Position numbers and translations under genes: made by a program | Part shown: positions 26,024 to 33,968 of the stretch, piece after piece | How the letters are laid out: each line of letters starts with the position of its first letter | Position numbering within the stretch: the first letter of the stretch is position 1 | The notes under the pieces: generated by a model | Databases searched by the model: none | Told to the model about the DNA's origin: nothing | What the model saw: only the letters and a program-made list of their open reading frames with translations | NCBI GenBank assembly: GCA_012026795.1 | Contig: VEPM01000017.1 | Coordinates: 23,552 to 87,551, forward strand | DNA length: 64,000 nucleotides | DNA from: Candidatus Methanoperedens sp. | Lineage (GTDB): Archaea; Halobacteriota; Methanosarcinia; Methanosarcinales; Methanoperedenaceae | Direction of reading: 5' to 3'

Positions 26024-28873
26024 CTAAAATCCGTATTTGTCCTTTCTCAGTCGGAATGCTTTCTCTCCTCCTTCCATTACGGAAGTGATTTCATTTCTAA
26101 CTGCTTTTTTATCAATTGCACCTTCTTCTTTTAATATTCCTCTTGTTTGACTTGTTGAATCTTTGTAATCACAGCAAATTACTAATTCAGCATCTCCATT
26201 AACAACAAGATTTGCATTATGACTTGTAAACACTAATTGCCTTTTCTTTTTTGCATCCCAAATGTTTTTTATTATTTGGTCAATTGCTCTGTTGTCAATA
26301 TCATCTTCAGGCTGGTCAATAAGAAGCGGAATTCCTGACTGATTTAATAAAACTGTCAAAAGTGCTGTTGCTTGTTGGCCTGCCGATGCTGCCGCAAATG
26401 GAATAACATCATCAAGTTTATTATTGTTTTTGTAATAAAATTCAGGATTAAATTCTAACTCATTTGTAGATAACCTCAACCAATCATCTGTTGAAATTTT
26501 ACTACATATTTTTGATTTCTGTTCTTCGGTAAATTTACAAGATGTCAGAATTGGAGTTTCAGGAATTTTCAATGTTTTATCATCTGAAACTTTTAGTTCG
26601 ACTAACAATCTAAATTCCTCTAAAACTGAAATGTATTCTTTAATTGGTTCTTTTGATTGTTTGATATGCTCAATTATTGCATCAATTTTTTCTTCTCTAA
26701 TTCTTGTTCCTTCAAAAATATTTTTCAGTTGCGTTTTGAAAGGTTGGAAATTAATGCTCTTTGTTACTTCGGCTTTTATCAAATTATTTGATAATTGTGT
26801 AAACTGTTTTGCTTGTTCATTTAATAACGAAACCTTATCTGTATGAAATTTTACCCAATTTTGCCTTTGAATATTAAAATCATTTTCAAAATTTCCAATT
26901 TCTTTAATAAGTGATTTTTTGTCCGAAACTTCTTTATTAATTCCACTTATTTCCTTTTCAATTTGCTGAATTTCATGGAGCTGTTGTTTGCTTGATTGAG
27001 ACTTGCTTTTTGCAATATCATAAGCAGCCTCAAAAGATTCTTTTTTCAATCTCCATTCATCCAACATTGCATTGAGTTTATTCAAATATTCAGCACTAAA
27101 AATATTTTTTAATGTTTTTGCTGCTGTATTTATCTCAACAAATTTTGCTTCAACTTCTGCCGAAATATTTTGAATTAATTGTTTGTTTTCAATTTCGTCA
27201 ACTTTTCTTAATGGTTCAGGATATAATTCAAGAAGTTTAAGAAGCTCATCTGCTTTATTTTCAACTACACTTAATTCTTTTATAGAATTGTTTATTATGA
27301 TTTGTTCTATTTCATATTTTGATTTCTTATTAATGGTCTCTTTGTCAGCATCTGAAATTCCTTTTAGAGATTTTCGGATATTGTCAACTTGTGTATTTAA
27401 TGACTGGAATTGAAGATTGAAGTTTTTAATCTCCTGTTCAATTTCTTTTTTTCTTATCAACTGATTATATGAACTTTTAAGTTTTGTTCCAGTTTCACTA
27501 AGTTGATATTTCAATGTATCTAATTGGCTAAGAATAGGTTGTTCAATAAATCGTTTCAATTCCTCTGTCTTTACACCAACATCACTTAGCTGCTTTTGAC
27601 TATATGATTGAATTGGAAGTAACTTACGAATATCTTCTTCTTTCACCTGCTGAAATTCATCTTCTCCGATTTTCAAAAGTATTTCTCGTCCAGAATTGCG
27701 CTTTACAACGTGAAGAATTCCATTCTTCTCCATTGTTATTCTTACTTCTCCATTTACATCAACCAAAGTTTTTTGAATTAATGCATTCCTTCTTTTTTCA
27801 ATAACAGTTAGCTCATCATAATCAGCATTCTGAATTGTTTGGTCACATAATCCCCATCTCAAATATTCCAGTATTGTTGATTTTCCGGTTCCTCTTCCGC
27901 CTATTAGAGCAGTATATTGTTTGTTGAAATCTATATTGAATGTTCCTAAAAATTTGGAAGTTGTAACATCAATTGATTTAATATAAATTTGAGGTAATTC
28001 AGGTTCAGTCTGTGAAATTCTGGATTCTTTCGCCAAACAAGCTTGTCGTATTGCTTCTGCTGTTGGTTCTGCCCACTTAATCCATGTTGAATGTTGTCCG
28101 AATTCTCTGCCATCTTCAAAACGATTATCAGATGTTGAAATAACAGCAATGGATTTGTTTCCATAATGAACATCACCACCATTGATTTTGTTTTGATAAC
28201 CCGATTCAGTTGAAATAGCTTTGTCAACATAGCCACCAACGCAAGGCATTTTTCTATAATGTTCTTGAAAACCTCGTCGCAAAATTGAATCCTGCCCATC
28301 TTTTCCGACATGAGGTAAAATAATATAGTGTCCACGACAATAAGCAAGTTCATCTAATTTTTTATGGAGATGCACTAAGTCGTTAATAATCGCTTGTGAG
28401 ATTCTTTCGGTTTCTACTGTGGACTTTTCAAATTCATTTGTCGGTGTAATCCCCAAAAAATTAATAACATAATCAAGATTGGCGTCACTAAAACCAGCAT
28501 CAAAAATTAATAAACATTGACTTGCAGGATTTGCAAGAGTTAATTCAATACCTGGAAATATGGTTATTATCTTTTCAAATTGAGAATCAGCAATAAATGC
28601 TCGGTTTTCTTCTTCTGCAACCTCTCTAATAAGCTTTGTTGAAACTACATCGTGATGGTCAGTTATAGCAATTGCATTGAGTCCGGCATTTCTGGCTTTA
28701 AGCAAATACTCTTTCGCAAACTGAATTCTGTCATCAGTTATTTGCTTTTTCGATTCAGCGGTTAATGTTTCAAGTGCATCTGGATTAACGCCAATTTGTT
28801 TTCCAGTCCAATTTCTATCTCTCGGACTATGAACTTGAAAATCGCACCTGTAAAAATGTGCTCCCTTATCCAT
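26024..28873 (-). CDS. TrlF-like protein: PHP-domain phosphoesterase fused to an SMC-like ATPase
   Basis: A 949-residue fusion. Residues 1 to about 260 are a PHP phosphoesterase: CDFQVHSPRD, AITDHHDV, FPGIELTL, ILPHVGKDG and STSDNRFED supply the metal-binding His/Asp/Glu set. Walker A GGRGTGKST follows near residue 328, a long coiled coil spans about 445-790 (rich in Lys, Glu, Ile, Asn), and the C-terminal half-site has a glycine-rich segment (AASAGQQATALLTVLL), Walker B LLIDQPEDDID near 850 and a FTSHNANLV switch. This domain order is that of the TrlF family AAA-like ATPases, which occur in genomic islands and are regarded as likely anti-phage or nucleic-acid-processing proteins. By eye the gene is much richer in A+T than its neighbours, a sign of transfer. 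No partner gene is adjacent. Confidence 0.85.
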   Translation of the reverse strand: MDKGAHFYRCDFQVHSPRDRNWTGKQIGVNPDALETLTAESKKQITDDRIQFAKEYLLKARNAGLNAIAITDHHDVVSTKLIREVAEEENRAFIADSQFEKIITIFPGIELTLANPASQCLLIFDAGFSDANLDYVINFLGITPTNEFEKSTVETERISQAIINDLVHLHKKLDELAYCRGHYIILPHVGKDGQDSILRRGFQEHYRKMPCVGGYVDKAISTESGYQNKINGGDVHYGNKSIAVISTSDNRFEDGREFGQHSTWIKWAEPTAEAIRQACLAKESRISQTEPELPQIYIKSIDVTTSKFLGTFNIDFNKQYTALIGGRGTGKSTILEYLRWGLCDQTIQNADYDELTVIEKRRNALIQKTLVDVNGEVRITMEKNGILHVVKRNSGREILLKIGEDEFQQVKEEDIRKLLPIQSYSQKQLSDVGVKTEELKRFIEQPILSQLDTLKYQLSETGTKLKSSYNQLIRKKEIEQEIKNFNLQFQSLNTQVDNIRKSLKGISDADKETINKKSKYEIEQIIINNSIKELSVVENKADELLKLLELYPEPLRKVDEIENKQLIQNISAEVEAKFVEINTAAKTLKNIFSAEYLNKLNAMLDEWRLKKESFEAAYDIAKSKSQSSKQQLHEIQQIEKEISGINKEVSDKKSLIKEIGNFENDFNIQRQNWVKFHTDKVSLLNEQAKQFTQLSNNLIKAEVTKSINFQPFKTQLKNIFEGTRIREEKIDAIIEHIKQSKEPIKEYISVLEEFRLLVELKVSDDKTLKIPETPILTSCKFTEEQKSKICSKISTDDWLRLSTNELEFNPEFYYKNNNKLDDVIPFAAASAGQQATALLTVLLNQSGIPLLIDQPEDDIDNRAIDQIIKNIWDAKKKRQLVFTSHNANLVVNGDAELVICCDYKDSTSQTRGILKEEGAIDKKAVRNEITSVMEGGEKAFRLRKDKYGF

Positions 28874-29035
28874 AATAAAAACTCCTTTTGCGAAGCCCTA
28901 TTTCGCATATGCATTCCTCTGGTCGAACTCTACAATCGTCAATCACTTTCTCCTCTTTTTATCTGTAAACTATTTGGATGACTTTAATCTTATCTGTGAA
29001 ATGTTATGCTCATTTCATAAGGAGTTTATAGTTGT

Positions 29036-29128
29036 ATGAAACCAGAATCCAAACTCGCTGATTTTCACAAGCATATGAAATTTTATACAATTAACAGCAG
29101 CAGATATTATTCATTTCAAGGCGGATAA
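29036..29128 (+). CDS. Possible 30-residue ORF (uncertain, perhaps a gene fragment)
   Basis: An ATG preceded by AAGGAG about 12 nt upstream opens a frame reading MKPESKLADFHKHMKFYTIN and ending at TAA. The N-terminal pattern recalls the first helix of tyrosine recombinase SAM-like domains, but 30 residues are too few for a claim. It lies beside the TrlF-like gene; if it is an integrase remnant, it would support island insertion. Confidence 0.2.
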   Translation: MKPESKLADFHKHMKFYTINSSRYYSFQGG

Positions 29129-29161
29129 TCTTAAAATAGTGACATTATAAAACCACAGGAT

Positions 29162-29341
29162 ATGAAGAAAGGCAGCTGTATAATAGTAAGAAATAATGGA
29201 AAAGATAATATTCTTGGAATAGTTGAGCATTTAAAGATTTTAAGTACAATGGTAGAAATTCAAGTTCGATTACAAGAAATTAATGCTACAGAGGCGAAAC
29301 ATTTTAAAATTGATTTATATAGGAATGAGTTTGATTCATAG
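29162..29341 (+). CDS. Small protein of unknown function (59 residues)
   Basis: An ATG opens a frame of 59 codons beginning MKKGSCIIVRNNGKDNILG and ending at TAG. The composition (alternating hydrophobic residues, an early GSCIIV turn, then ILGIVEHL) suggests a small beta barrel, like the 58-residue ORF at 2743-2919. The RBS is weak (CAGGA directly upstream) but TTATAAA lies about 15 nt before it. The 28874-29455 stretch that holds it contains no other convincing gene; it follows the A+T-rich TrlF-like gene. No family is recognised. Confidence 0.35.
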   Translation: MKKGSCIIVRNNGKDNILGIVEHLKILSTMVEIQVRLQEINATEAKHFKIDLYRNEFDS

Positions 29342-29455
29342 TATATGAGAAATACTTTTTCCAATCCCGACGGTCAATTATTGTATATGTGCCAAGGTGA
29401 GCGCATGGCAATCCATGGGATATTAATGGACGCTAAACTATAAGTATGCACTTTT

Positions 29456-31426
29456 TCACTTATGCGTATAATACGCCACTACCTCATCCCTGCTAACGCT
29501 ATCGATCCTCACAAACCCGAACCTCTCAAACTGCACCACCTTATCAAGCTCTTTCTCGATCCCGCGCTCGCCAACTCCCGAATATTCACCATCAGGTGAA
29601 AGAACTCTCACCTTCAGGCCATCAAGGGGAGCCCAGTGGATTATGCGCGCTTTCTCCTTCTTCACTAAATCCATATCAGTGCCGATGAATCTGGCTGATA
29701 GCGGTGATAATCCTGTGATCTGGATATTATACAGGTCTTTCAATCGCAGCTTCTCACCTTCTTTCAGGTTTTCCACATCGCTCTGGCAGATCAGCACTTT
29801 TGTTCCCGCGGGGATCTCTCTTATCCCGCCCCGTGAAGGATGAAGAGGCGCATTTGCAATTTTTGGTTCTGCGCCCTCAATTTCAAGTTCAACAGGATCC
29901 CATACAAAAAAATACCTGTTCGCTATCGGGTCAACGATCTTCCTGTTCTCGGCATAGAGCGTATCAAGGCTGAGACTGATATCTGTTTCCCCAAGACCAA
30001 GTTCTATCATGAATTTCCTGAGAGCTTCCGGTCGTAGGCCGCGCCGCCTCAATGCCCTTATCGTGGGCACGCGCGGGTCATCCCATCCCGTGTATGTTCC
30101 GTCAGCTATCGCTTTCTTTAACCCGCTTGTGCTTAATTTCCCGAACTCGTGTATCTGCACGCGTCCCCAGTGCATGGTTTCGGGATATTTCCAGCCCATG
30201 TATTTATAAACATATCGCTGGCGCGTCTCACTGTCAGTGAGGTCTTTGCCCCGGATAATAAGAGTCGTGCCCAGGAGGTGGTCTTCCACGGCGCCCTCAA
30301 AATCAAGAAGCGGCCAGGCATTGTATTTATCCGCAACTTCGGGTCTTGGGTGCGGCGTCTTAACGATACGAAAGGCTACCCAGTCCCTTATTGCCGGGTC
30401 TTTATGTGCGATATCTGTCTTGATGCGAAGCACAGCTTCCTGCTCTTTAAATTCACCTGATAACATTTTTTTCCATAGGGCAAGATTCTCTTCCGCATCC
30501 TTTCCCCTGTGGAGGCAGGCTTTCTTTTCATCTTTTAGCGCCTTGAATTCTTCCTGCTCGCAGAAACAAACGTATGCCCCGCCTTTCTTAATAAGCTGTT
30601 CAGCCACTTCATAATACTTCGGGATCCTGTCAGAGGCGATTACAACTTCATCAGGATGCGCGCCAAGCCATTCACAGTCGTCAAGATACCAGATATATGC
30701 TTCAAGCATGGGGCGCTTGGTCGCAGGGTCTGTGTCATCAAAACGGATGACGAACTTGCCATTATATTTCTTCGTGTATTCCGAGTTAACAACGATACCG
30801 CGCGAACTCCCTATGGTAGGCGGACCATTCGGGTTTGGCGCGAACCTCATTACGAGCTGTCCTTTAATATCAAGCGGCGGAAGGCCTTTTTCTGGCTCTT
30901 TCTTTTCCCTGAGTTCTGCAATGAGTTCAGGGGCGATCCGGTTCAATTCCTGCTCCCATGTTTCTTGAGGCATTTCATTTCTTTCTCTGAGCACTTCCTC
31001 AATAAGAATATTTATTTCTTTAGCCTGAGACCGAAGTTCAGGAGCAACAGCCATAACCTTGCCCATAACAGCCCCCTTTTCTTCCTTTCGAGCTTTTACA
31101 AGATTCTTCATCAGGGTATCGATTTTGGCATAAAAGATGTTGTTTTCATTTGTAGTCCATTTTTCACAGTCGTCGAGGGTTGATGAACGATCAAACCTCA
31201 GAGCACCGTTCCCAGCGATTCCGTTTGCTACCGCTGTTCTTCCATTCTCATCTATTGCTTCCTCGTGCCCTTCAAGGTATTTTCGGAGAATCCAAAATTC
31301 ACCAAAATCCTCTATGGTTGTTTTATCATATTCTCCTATTTTTGACTGCGGCATCATTCTATATTTAATAGCATTCTGCAGCGCGTATTTCTTAATAAGT
31401 ATTTTAATATCATCAGTTGTTAACAT
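29456..31426 (-). CDS. gltX: Glutamyl-tRNA synthetase (archaeal type) with an 88-residue insertion
   Basis: Charges tRNA-Glu (and, in archaea with GatDE, tRNA-Gln). The class I signature region reads MRFAPNPNGPPTIGSSRG near residue 200; TIGS in place of HIGH is what I recall for Methanosarcinales GluRS. The KMSKS counterpart is GKLSTSG, and the C-terminal anticodon-binding beta barrels are of the archaeal/eukaryotic GlnRS-like kind. The protein is 656 residues, about 88 longer than the usual 565-570. The excess lies between MPQSK (residue 29) and GAVMGKVM (residue 118), which are adjacent in canonical relatives. The inserted segment keeps the frame, is hydrophilic and is unrecognised. All catalytic blocks are intact, so the enzyme is probably functional. 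Confidence 0.95.
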   Translation of the reverse strand: MLTTDDIKILIKKYALQNAIKYRMMPQSKIGEYDKTTIEDFGEFWILRKYLEGHEEAIDENGRTAVANGIAGNGALRFDRSSTLDDCEKWTTNENNIFYAKIDTLMKNLVKARKEEKGAVMGKVMAVAPELRSQAKEINILIEEVLRERNEMPQETWEQELNRIAPELIAELREKKEPEKGLPPLDIKGQLVMRFAPNPNGPPTIGSSRGIVVNSEYTKKYNGKFVIRFDDTDPATKRPMLEAYIWYLDDCEWLGAHPDEVVIASDRIPKYYEVAEQLIKKGGAYVCFCEQEEFKALKDEKKACLHRGKDAEENLALWKKMLSGEFKEQEAVLRIKTDIAHKDPAIRDWVAFRIVKTPHPRPEVADKYNAWPLLDFEGAVEDHLLGTTLIIRGKDLTDSETRQRYVYKYMGWKYPETMHWGRVQIHEFGKLSTSGLKKAIADGTYTGWDDPRVPTIRALRRRGLRPEALRKFMIELGLGETDISLSLDTLYAENRKIVDPIANRYFFVWDPVELEIEGAEPKIANAPLHPSRGGIREIPAGTKVLICQSDVENLKEGEKLRLKDLYNIQITGLSPLSARFIGTDMDLVKKEKARIIHWAPLDGLKVRVLSPDGEYSGVGERGIEKELDKVVQFERFGFVRIDSVSRDEVVAYYTHK

Positions 31427-31522
31427 TACAGCCTAATTCATCACATAAGAATATTAAACTTCTGCGAAAAAAGAATACTTTTCAATTTATTAAGGTTAAG
31501 TGAATCCAGATAAGGATAATCG

Positions 31523-31589
31523 ACCACAGAGTACCCAGAGAGCACAGAGCTTTGCAGCTTTTCTCTGTGTACTCTGTGCTCTCTGTGGT
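31523..31589. repeat. Imperfect hairpin of the CCACAGAG...CTCTGTGG class
   Basis: Arms at 31523-31549 and 31562-31589 consist of ACCACAGAG and AGAGCACAGAG units and pair over most of about 26 bp around a 12-nt loop. It lies in the divergent region between gltX and the PRC-barrel gene. Similar ACAGAG-unit hairpins are dispersed intergenic elements in many archaeal and bacterial genomes; function unknown. Confidence 0.7.
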
Positions 31590-31675
31590 TTTTCAAACCA
31601 GAATATAATAAAAGTCTCAAAAAAGTTTCAATAAAGTTTATATTGATACCATTCATATTCAGGTAAGGTGAAATA

Positions 31676-31972
31676 ATGCAGGCTGAGGTTTCAACACTAT
31701 TTGGATTAAATATTTACACCGAAAAAGGAGTATATATTGGAAAAGTAAACGATGTCGTGCTTGAAGTAAACGAGAAAAAAGCAACGGGTCTTGCTGCCAC
31801 AAAATTAAATCCCAATATGTTTGATTCGGGAAGCAAAGGCGTAGTCGTCCCGTTCAGGTGGGTTGTAGCAGTTGCGGATGTTGTTCTTATAAGGCATGTC
31901 AAAGACCAGTTCAAGAAACCCGAAGAGGTTTCTGAAGAGTATGATATCCCCCAGGATGATGAGGAACAATAA
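31676..31972 (+). CDS. PRC-barrel domain protein
   Basis: A 98-residue single-domain protein with the PRC-barrel pattern: an N-terminal LFGLNIYTEKGVYIGKVNDVVLEV strand pair, then GVVVPFRWVVAVADVVLI, and a charged acidic tail (EEYDIPQDDEEQ). Archaeal stand-alone PRC barrels are linked to RNA metabolism (RimM-like) and, in haloarchaea, to the FtsZ-based division machinery (CdpB-type proteins), so either role is possible. AGGTGA precedes the ATG. It is followed 6 nt later by thg1, suggesting co-transcription. Confidence 0.85.
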   Translation: MQAEVSTLFGLNIYTEKGVYIGKVNDVVLEVNEKKATGLAATKLNPNMFDSGSKGVVVPFRWVVAVADVVLIRHVKDQFKKPEEVSEEYDIPQDDEEQ

Positions 31973-31978
31973 TAAATC

Positions 31979-32731
31979 TTGAATGATGATTTTTCAGAAA
32001 ATGAAATGAAAGAGAGGGAAATATATTCCCACCTCCGGGTATTTCCTCCTTTTGCCGTAAGGATCGATGGCAGGGGTTTTCGTCGCGCGCTTGGGTTGCT
32101 GGGACTTTTAAAACCCTATGATGAAAGATTTGCCCATGCGATGGCGGACTCAATAGAGTTATTTTTTAAGGAAAGCGGCCTGAATCCACTTTTTGCTTTT
32201 ACATTTTCAGATGAGATATCCTTCTTTTTCTATGAGATGCCCTATAATAACAGGATCGAGAAAATTGACTCCATTATCCCTGCATTTGTTTCCTCTGCGC
32301 TTACAATCCGGTTGAAGCTTGAAAAACCTGTTTCCTTTGATTCAAGGATTGTCATTCTTGGAAAAGAAGACATTTACAAATATCTCTTGTGGAGGCAGGC
32401 TGAAACCTGGAGAAATCATATGAGTTCCTACGGATATTACACGCTGTTAAAATCCGGAATGAGCGAAAATGAAGCTGCAATGAGCCTGAAAAATATGAAG
32501 GCAAGCCAGGTCCATGAGCTTGTATTCAGTCATGGGATCAATCTTGCAGAAACACCACGCTGGCAGCGATGCGGCATAATGGTTTACAGGGAATCCCATG
32601 AAAAAACCGGTTTTAATCCACTAAAACAAAAGGAAGTTAAAACAAAAAGGAGAAGAATAAAACAGGATTGGAATCTACCAATTTTCAAGACTGAAGAAGG
32701 AAGAAAGCTTATCAAAAGGCTTGTTTCATGA
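31979..32731 (+). CDS. thg1: tRNA-His guanylyltransferase / Thg1-like 3'-5' polymerase
   Basis: Adds nucleotides in the 3'-5' direction to tRNA 5' ends. A 250-residue Thg1 fold with the palm motif RIDGRGF (residues 28-34) and the second metal-binding block FSDEISFFF near residues 75-83; YKYLLWRQAETWRNHMSSY and the K-rich C terminus are also family-like. Archaeal members act either as tRNA-His G-1 transferases or as repair enzymes (TLPs); the sequence does not settle which. The annotated start is a TTG 6 nt after the PRC-barrel stop; an ATG at 32006 is the alternative. It ends 3 nt from the convergent rnhB gene. Confidence 0.9.
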   Translation: MNDDFSENEMKEREIYSHLRVFPPFAVRIDGRGFRRALGLLGLLKPYDERFAHAMADSIELFFKESGLNPLFAFTFSDEISFFFYEMPYNNRIEKIDSIIPAFVSSALTIRLKLEKPVSFDSRIVILGKEDIYKYLLWRQAETWRNHMSSYGYYTLLKSGMSENEAAMSLKNMKASQVHELVFSHGINLAETPRWQRCGIMVYRESHEKTGFNPLKQKEVKTKRRRIKQDWNLPIFKTEEGRKLIKRLVS

Positions 32732-32734
32732 TTT

Positions 32735-33412
32735 TTATAAATTGTAATCAAATAATCTTTTCTGGTTTCTATTGAATTTAAATAAAATATTTTTCGAAGT
32801 TTCCCACGAACTACGAGCAAAAGAAGGGAGAGAATCATGGTCATTCACCCATTGTTCAAGGAACCTGATAGTTTTTGCATCAGAAGGATAACCGCTTCCT
32901 ATTTCCAGTCCCAGTTCGTTTTCGATTTGTTTTACAAGCAAGTCCCTCCGGACTTTTGCAAGTATAGAAGCAGCCGATACGATAGGGTATTTAATATCTG
33001 CTTTATGTTCTGAAGTGATCATTATTTCCCCTGGATATTTATATTTCATCCTGATATTTTTACCAAATCGTTTCGCAATTACATCCGCAGCATCTACAAA
33101 AGCATGATCAGGTCTTAATTCCTCAAGGACTTTTGTAAATGAGGCGACCATTATTTCATTCATAGTCATTATCTTCCTGAGCTCATCTATCCTGGAAGAG
33201 GTAATTTCAAGGATAAAATATTTTTCAGCCAGTTCCTTAATTTTCCCGGCCAGTGCTTCCCGCTTTTTCGCGGTCAGTTGTTTGGAATCCTTCACTCCGA
33301 TCCTTGAAAGCTCGCCTATTTTTCTTTTATCAAGCAGTATTCCTGCTACGCACATAGGCCCAAGAACCGGGCCTTTTCCTGCTTCATCGACCCCGGAGAT
33401 CATAAAAACCAT
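32735..33412 (-). CDS. rnhB: Ribonuclease HII
   Basis: Removes ribonucleotides from RNA/DNA hybrids. A 225-residue archaeal-type RNase HII with the DEAGKGPVLGP active-site motif (Asp9, Glu10), a third acidic residue in HAFVDAADV near residue 108, and a fourth near SEHKADIKYP. The C-terminal tail is basic (FKFNRNQKRLFDYNL). The ATG at 33412 overlaps the stop of the isochorismatase gene (TAATG), so the two are coupled; an internal ATG at 33403 is an alternative start. Convergent with thg1. Confidence 0.96.
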   Translation of the reverse strand: MVFMISGVDEAGKGPVLGPMCVAGILLDKRKIGELSRIGVKDSKQLTAKKREALAGKIKELAEKYFILEITSSRIDELRKIMTMNEIMVASFTKVLEELRPDHAFVDAADVIAKRFGKNIRMKYKYPGEIMITSEHKADIKYPIVSAASILAKVRRDLLVKQIENELGLEIGSGYPSDAKTIRFLEQWVNDHDSLPSFARSSWETSKNILFKFNRNQKRLFDYNL

Positions 33413-33939
33413 TATAAAACCTTATCAGATGATGTAATTTCCGTACCATAAATATTTTTCATATATTTCAGGGAGTATTCATAAGACTCTTCATCTATCG
33501 TAGCAGTGCAGTCACGCGCGACTACTGTCTTATACCCTGAAAAATATGCATGAGCAACATTATTCTGCACGCAGATATCTGTGCTTACACCTATAAAGAC
33601 CAGGGTGTCTGCACTCATTTTTTTTAAAATTTCGGGAAGTTGTGTATCCACAAAAGCGCTGTACCATTTTTTCTCTATCACTATATCATTTTTTTCAGGC
33701 CGAAGCTCCGGGATAAGTTCTGATCCCTTACTTCCTTTCATGGCATGTTCCCCCCAGATGCCCATCTCCTTATCTGTCGTACTATGCGCATCCCGTAGAA
33801 ATATTACCGGGACTCCAAGTTCATGTGCTTTTTTTATAAGAGCAACAACATTCGGGATGATATTCCGGGCGCGGTCACTTCCAAGTTTCCCTGTGACGAA
33901 ATCATTTATCATATCCACAACAATGAGAACTTTTACCAT
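33412..33939 (-). CDS. Isochorismatase-family cysteine hydrolase (nicotinamidase-like)
   Basis: A 175-residue cysteine hydrolase. The catalytic triad is visible: Asp9 (VVDMINDF), Lys90 or Lys91 (EKKWYSAF) and Cys123 (GVSTDICV). The RDAHSTTDKEMGIWGEHAMKG segment contains Asp/His residues that bind metal in nicotinamidases, so conversion of nicotinamide to nicotinate is the most likely activity, though other amide hydrolases share the fold. Its stop codon overlaps the start of rnhB, and it begins 29 nt after the agl23-like gene, so it may be part of a three-gene transcript. Confidence 0.85.
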   Translation of the reverse strand: MVKVLIVVDMINDFVTGKLGSDRARNIIPNVVALIKKAHELGVPVIFLRDAHSTTDKEMGIWGEHAMKGSKGSELIPELRPEKNDIVIEKKWYSAFVDTQLPEILKKMSADTLVFIGVSTDICVQNNVAHAYFSGYKTVVARDCTATIDEESYEYSLKYMKNIYGTEITSSDKVL

Positions 33940-33968
33940 ACTACCTCCAAATTTATATCCATATATTA

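Noticed and set aside
29456..31426. Loss of the HIGH motif in GluRS (reads TIGS)
   Set aside because: As I recall, Methanosarcinales GluRS has T(L/I)GS here, so it is a lineage feature and not a defect.
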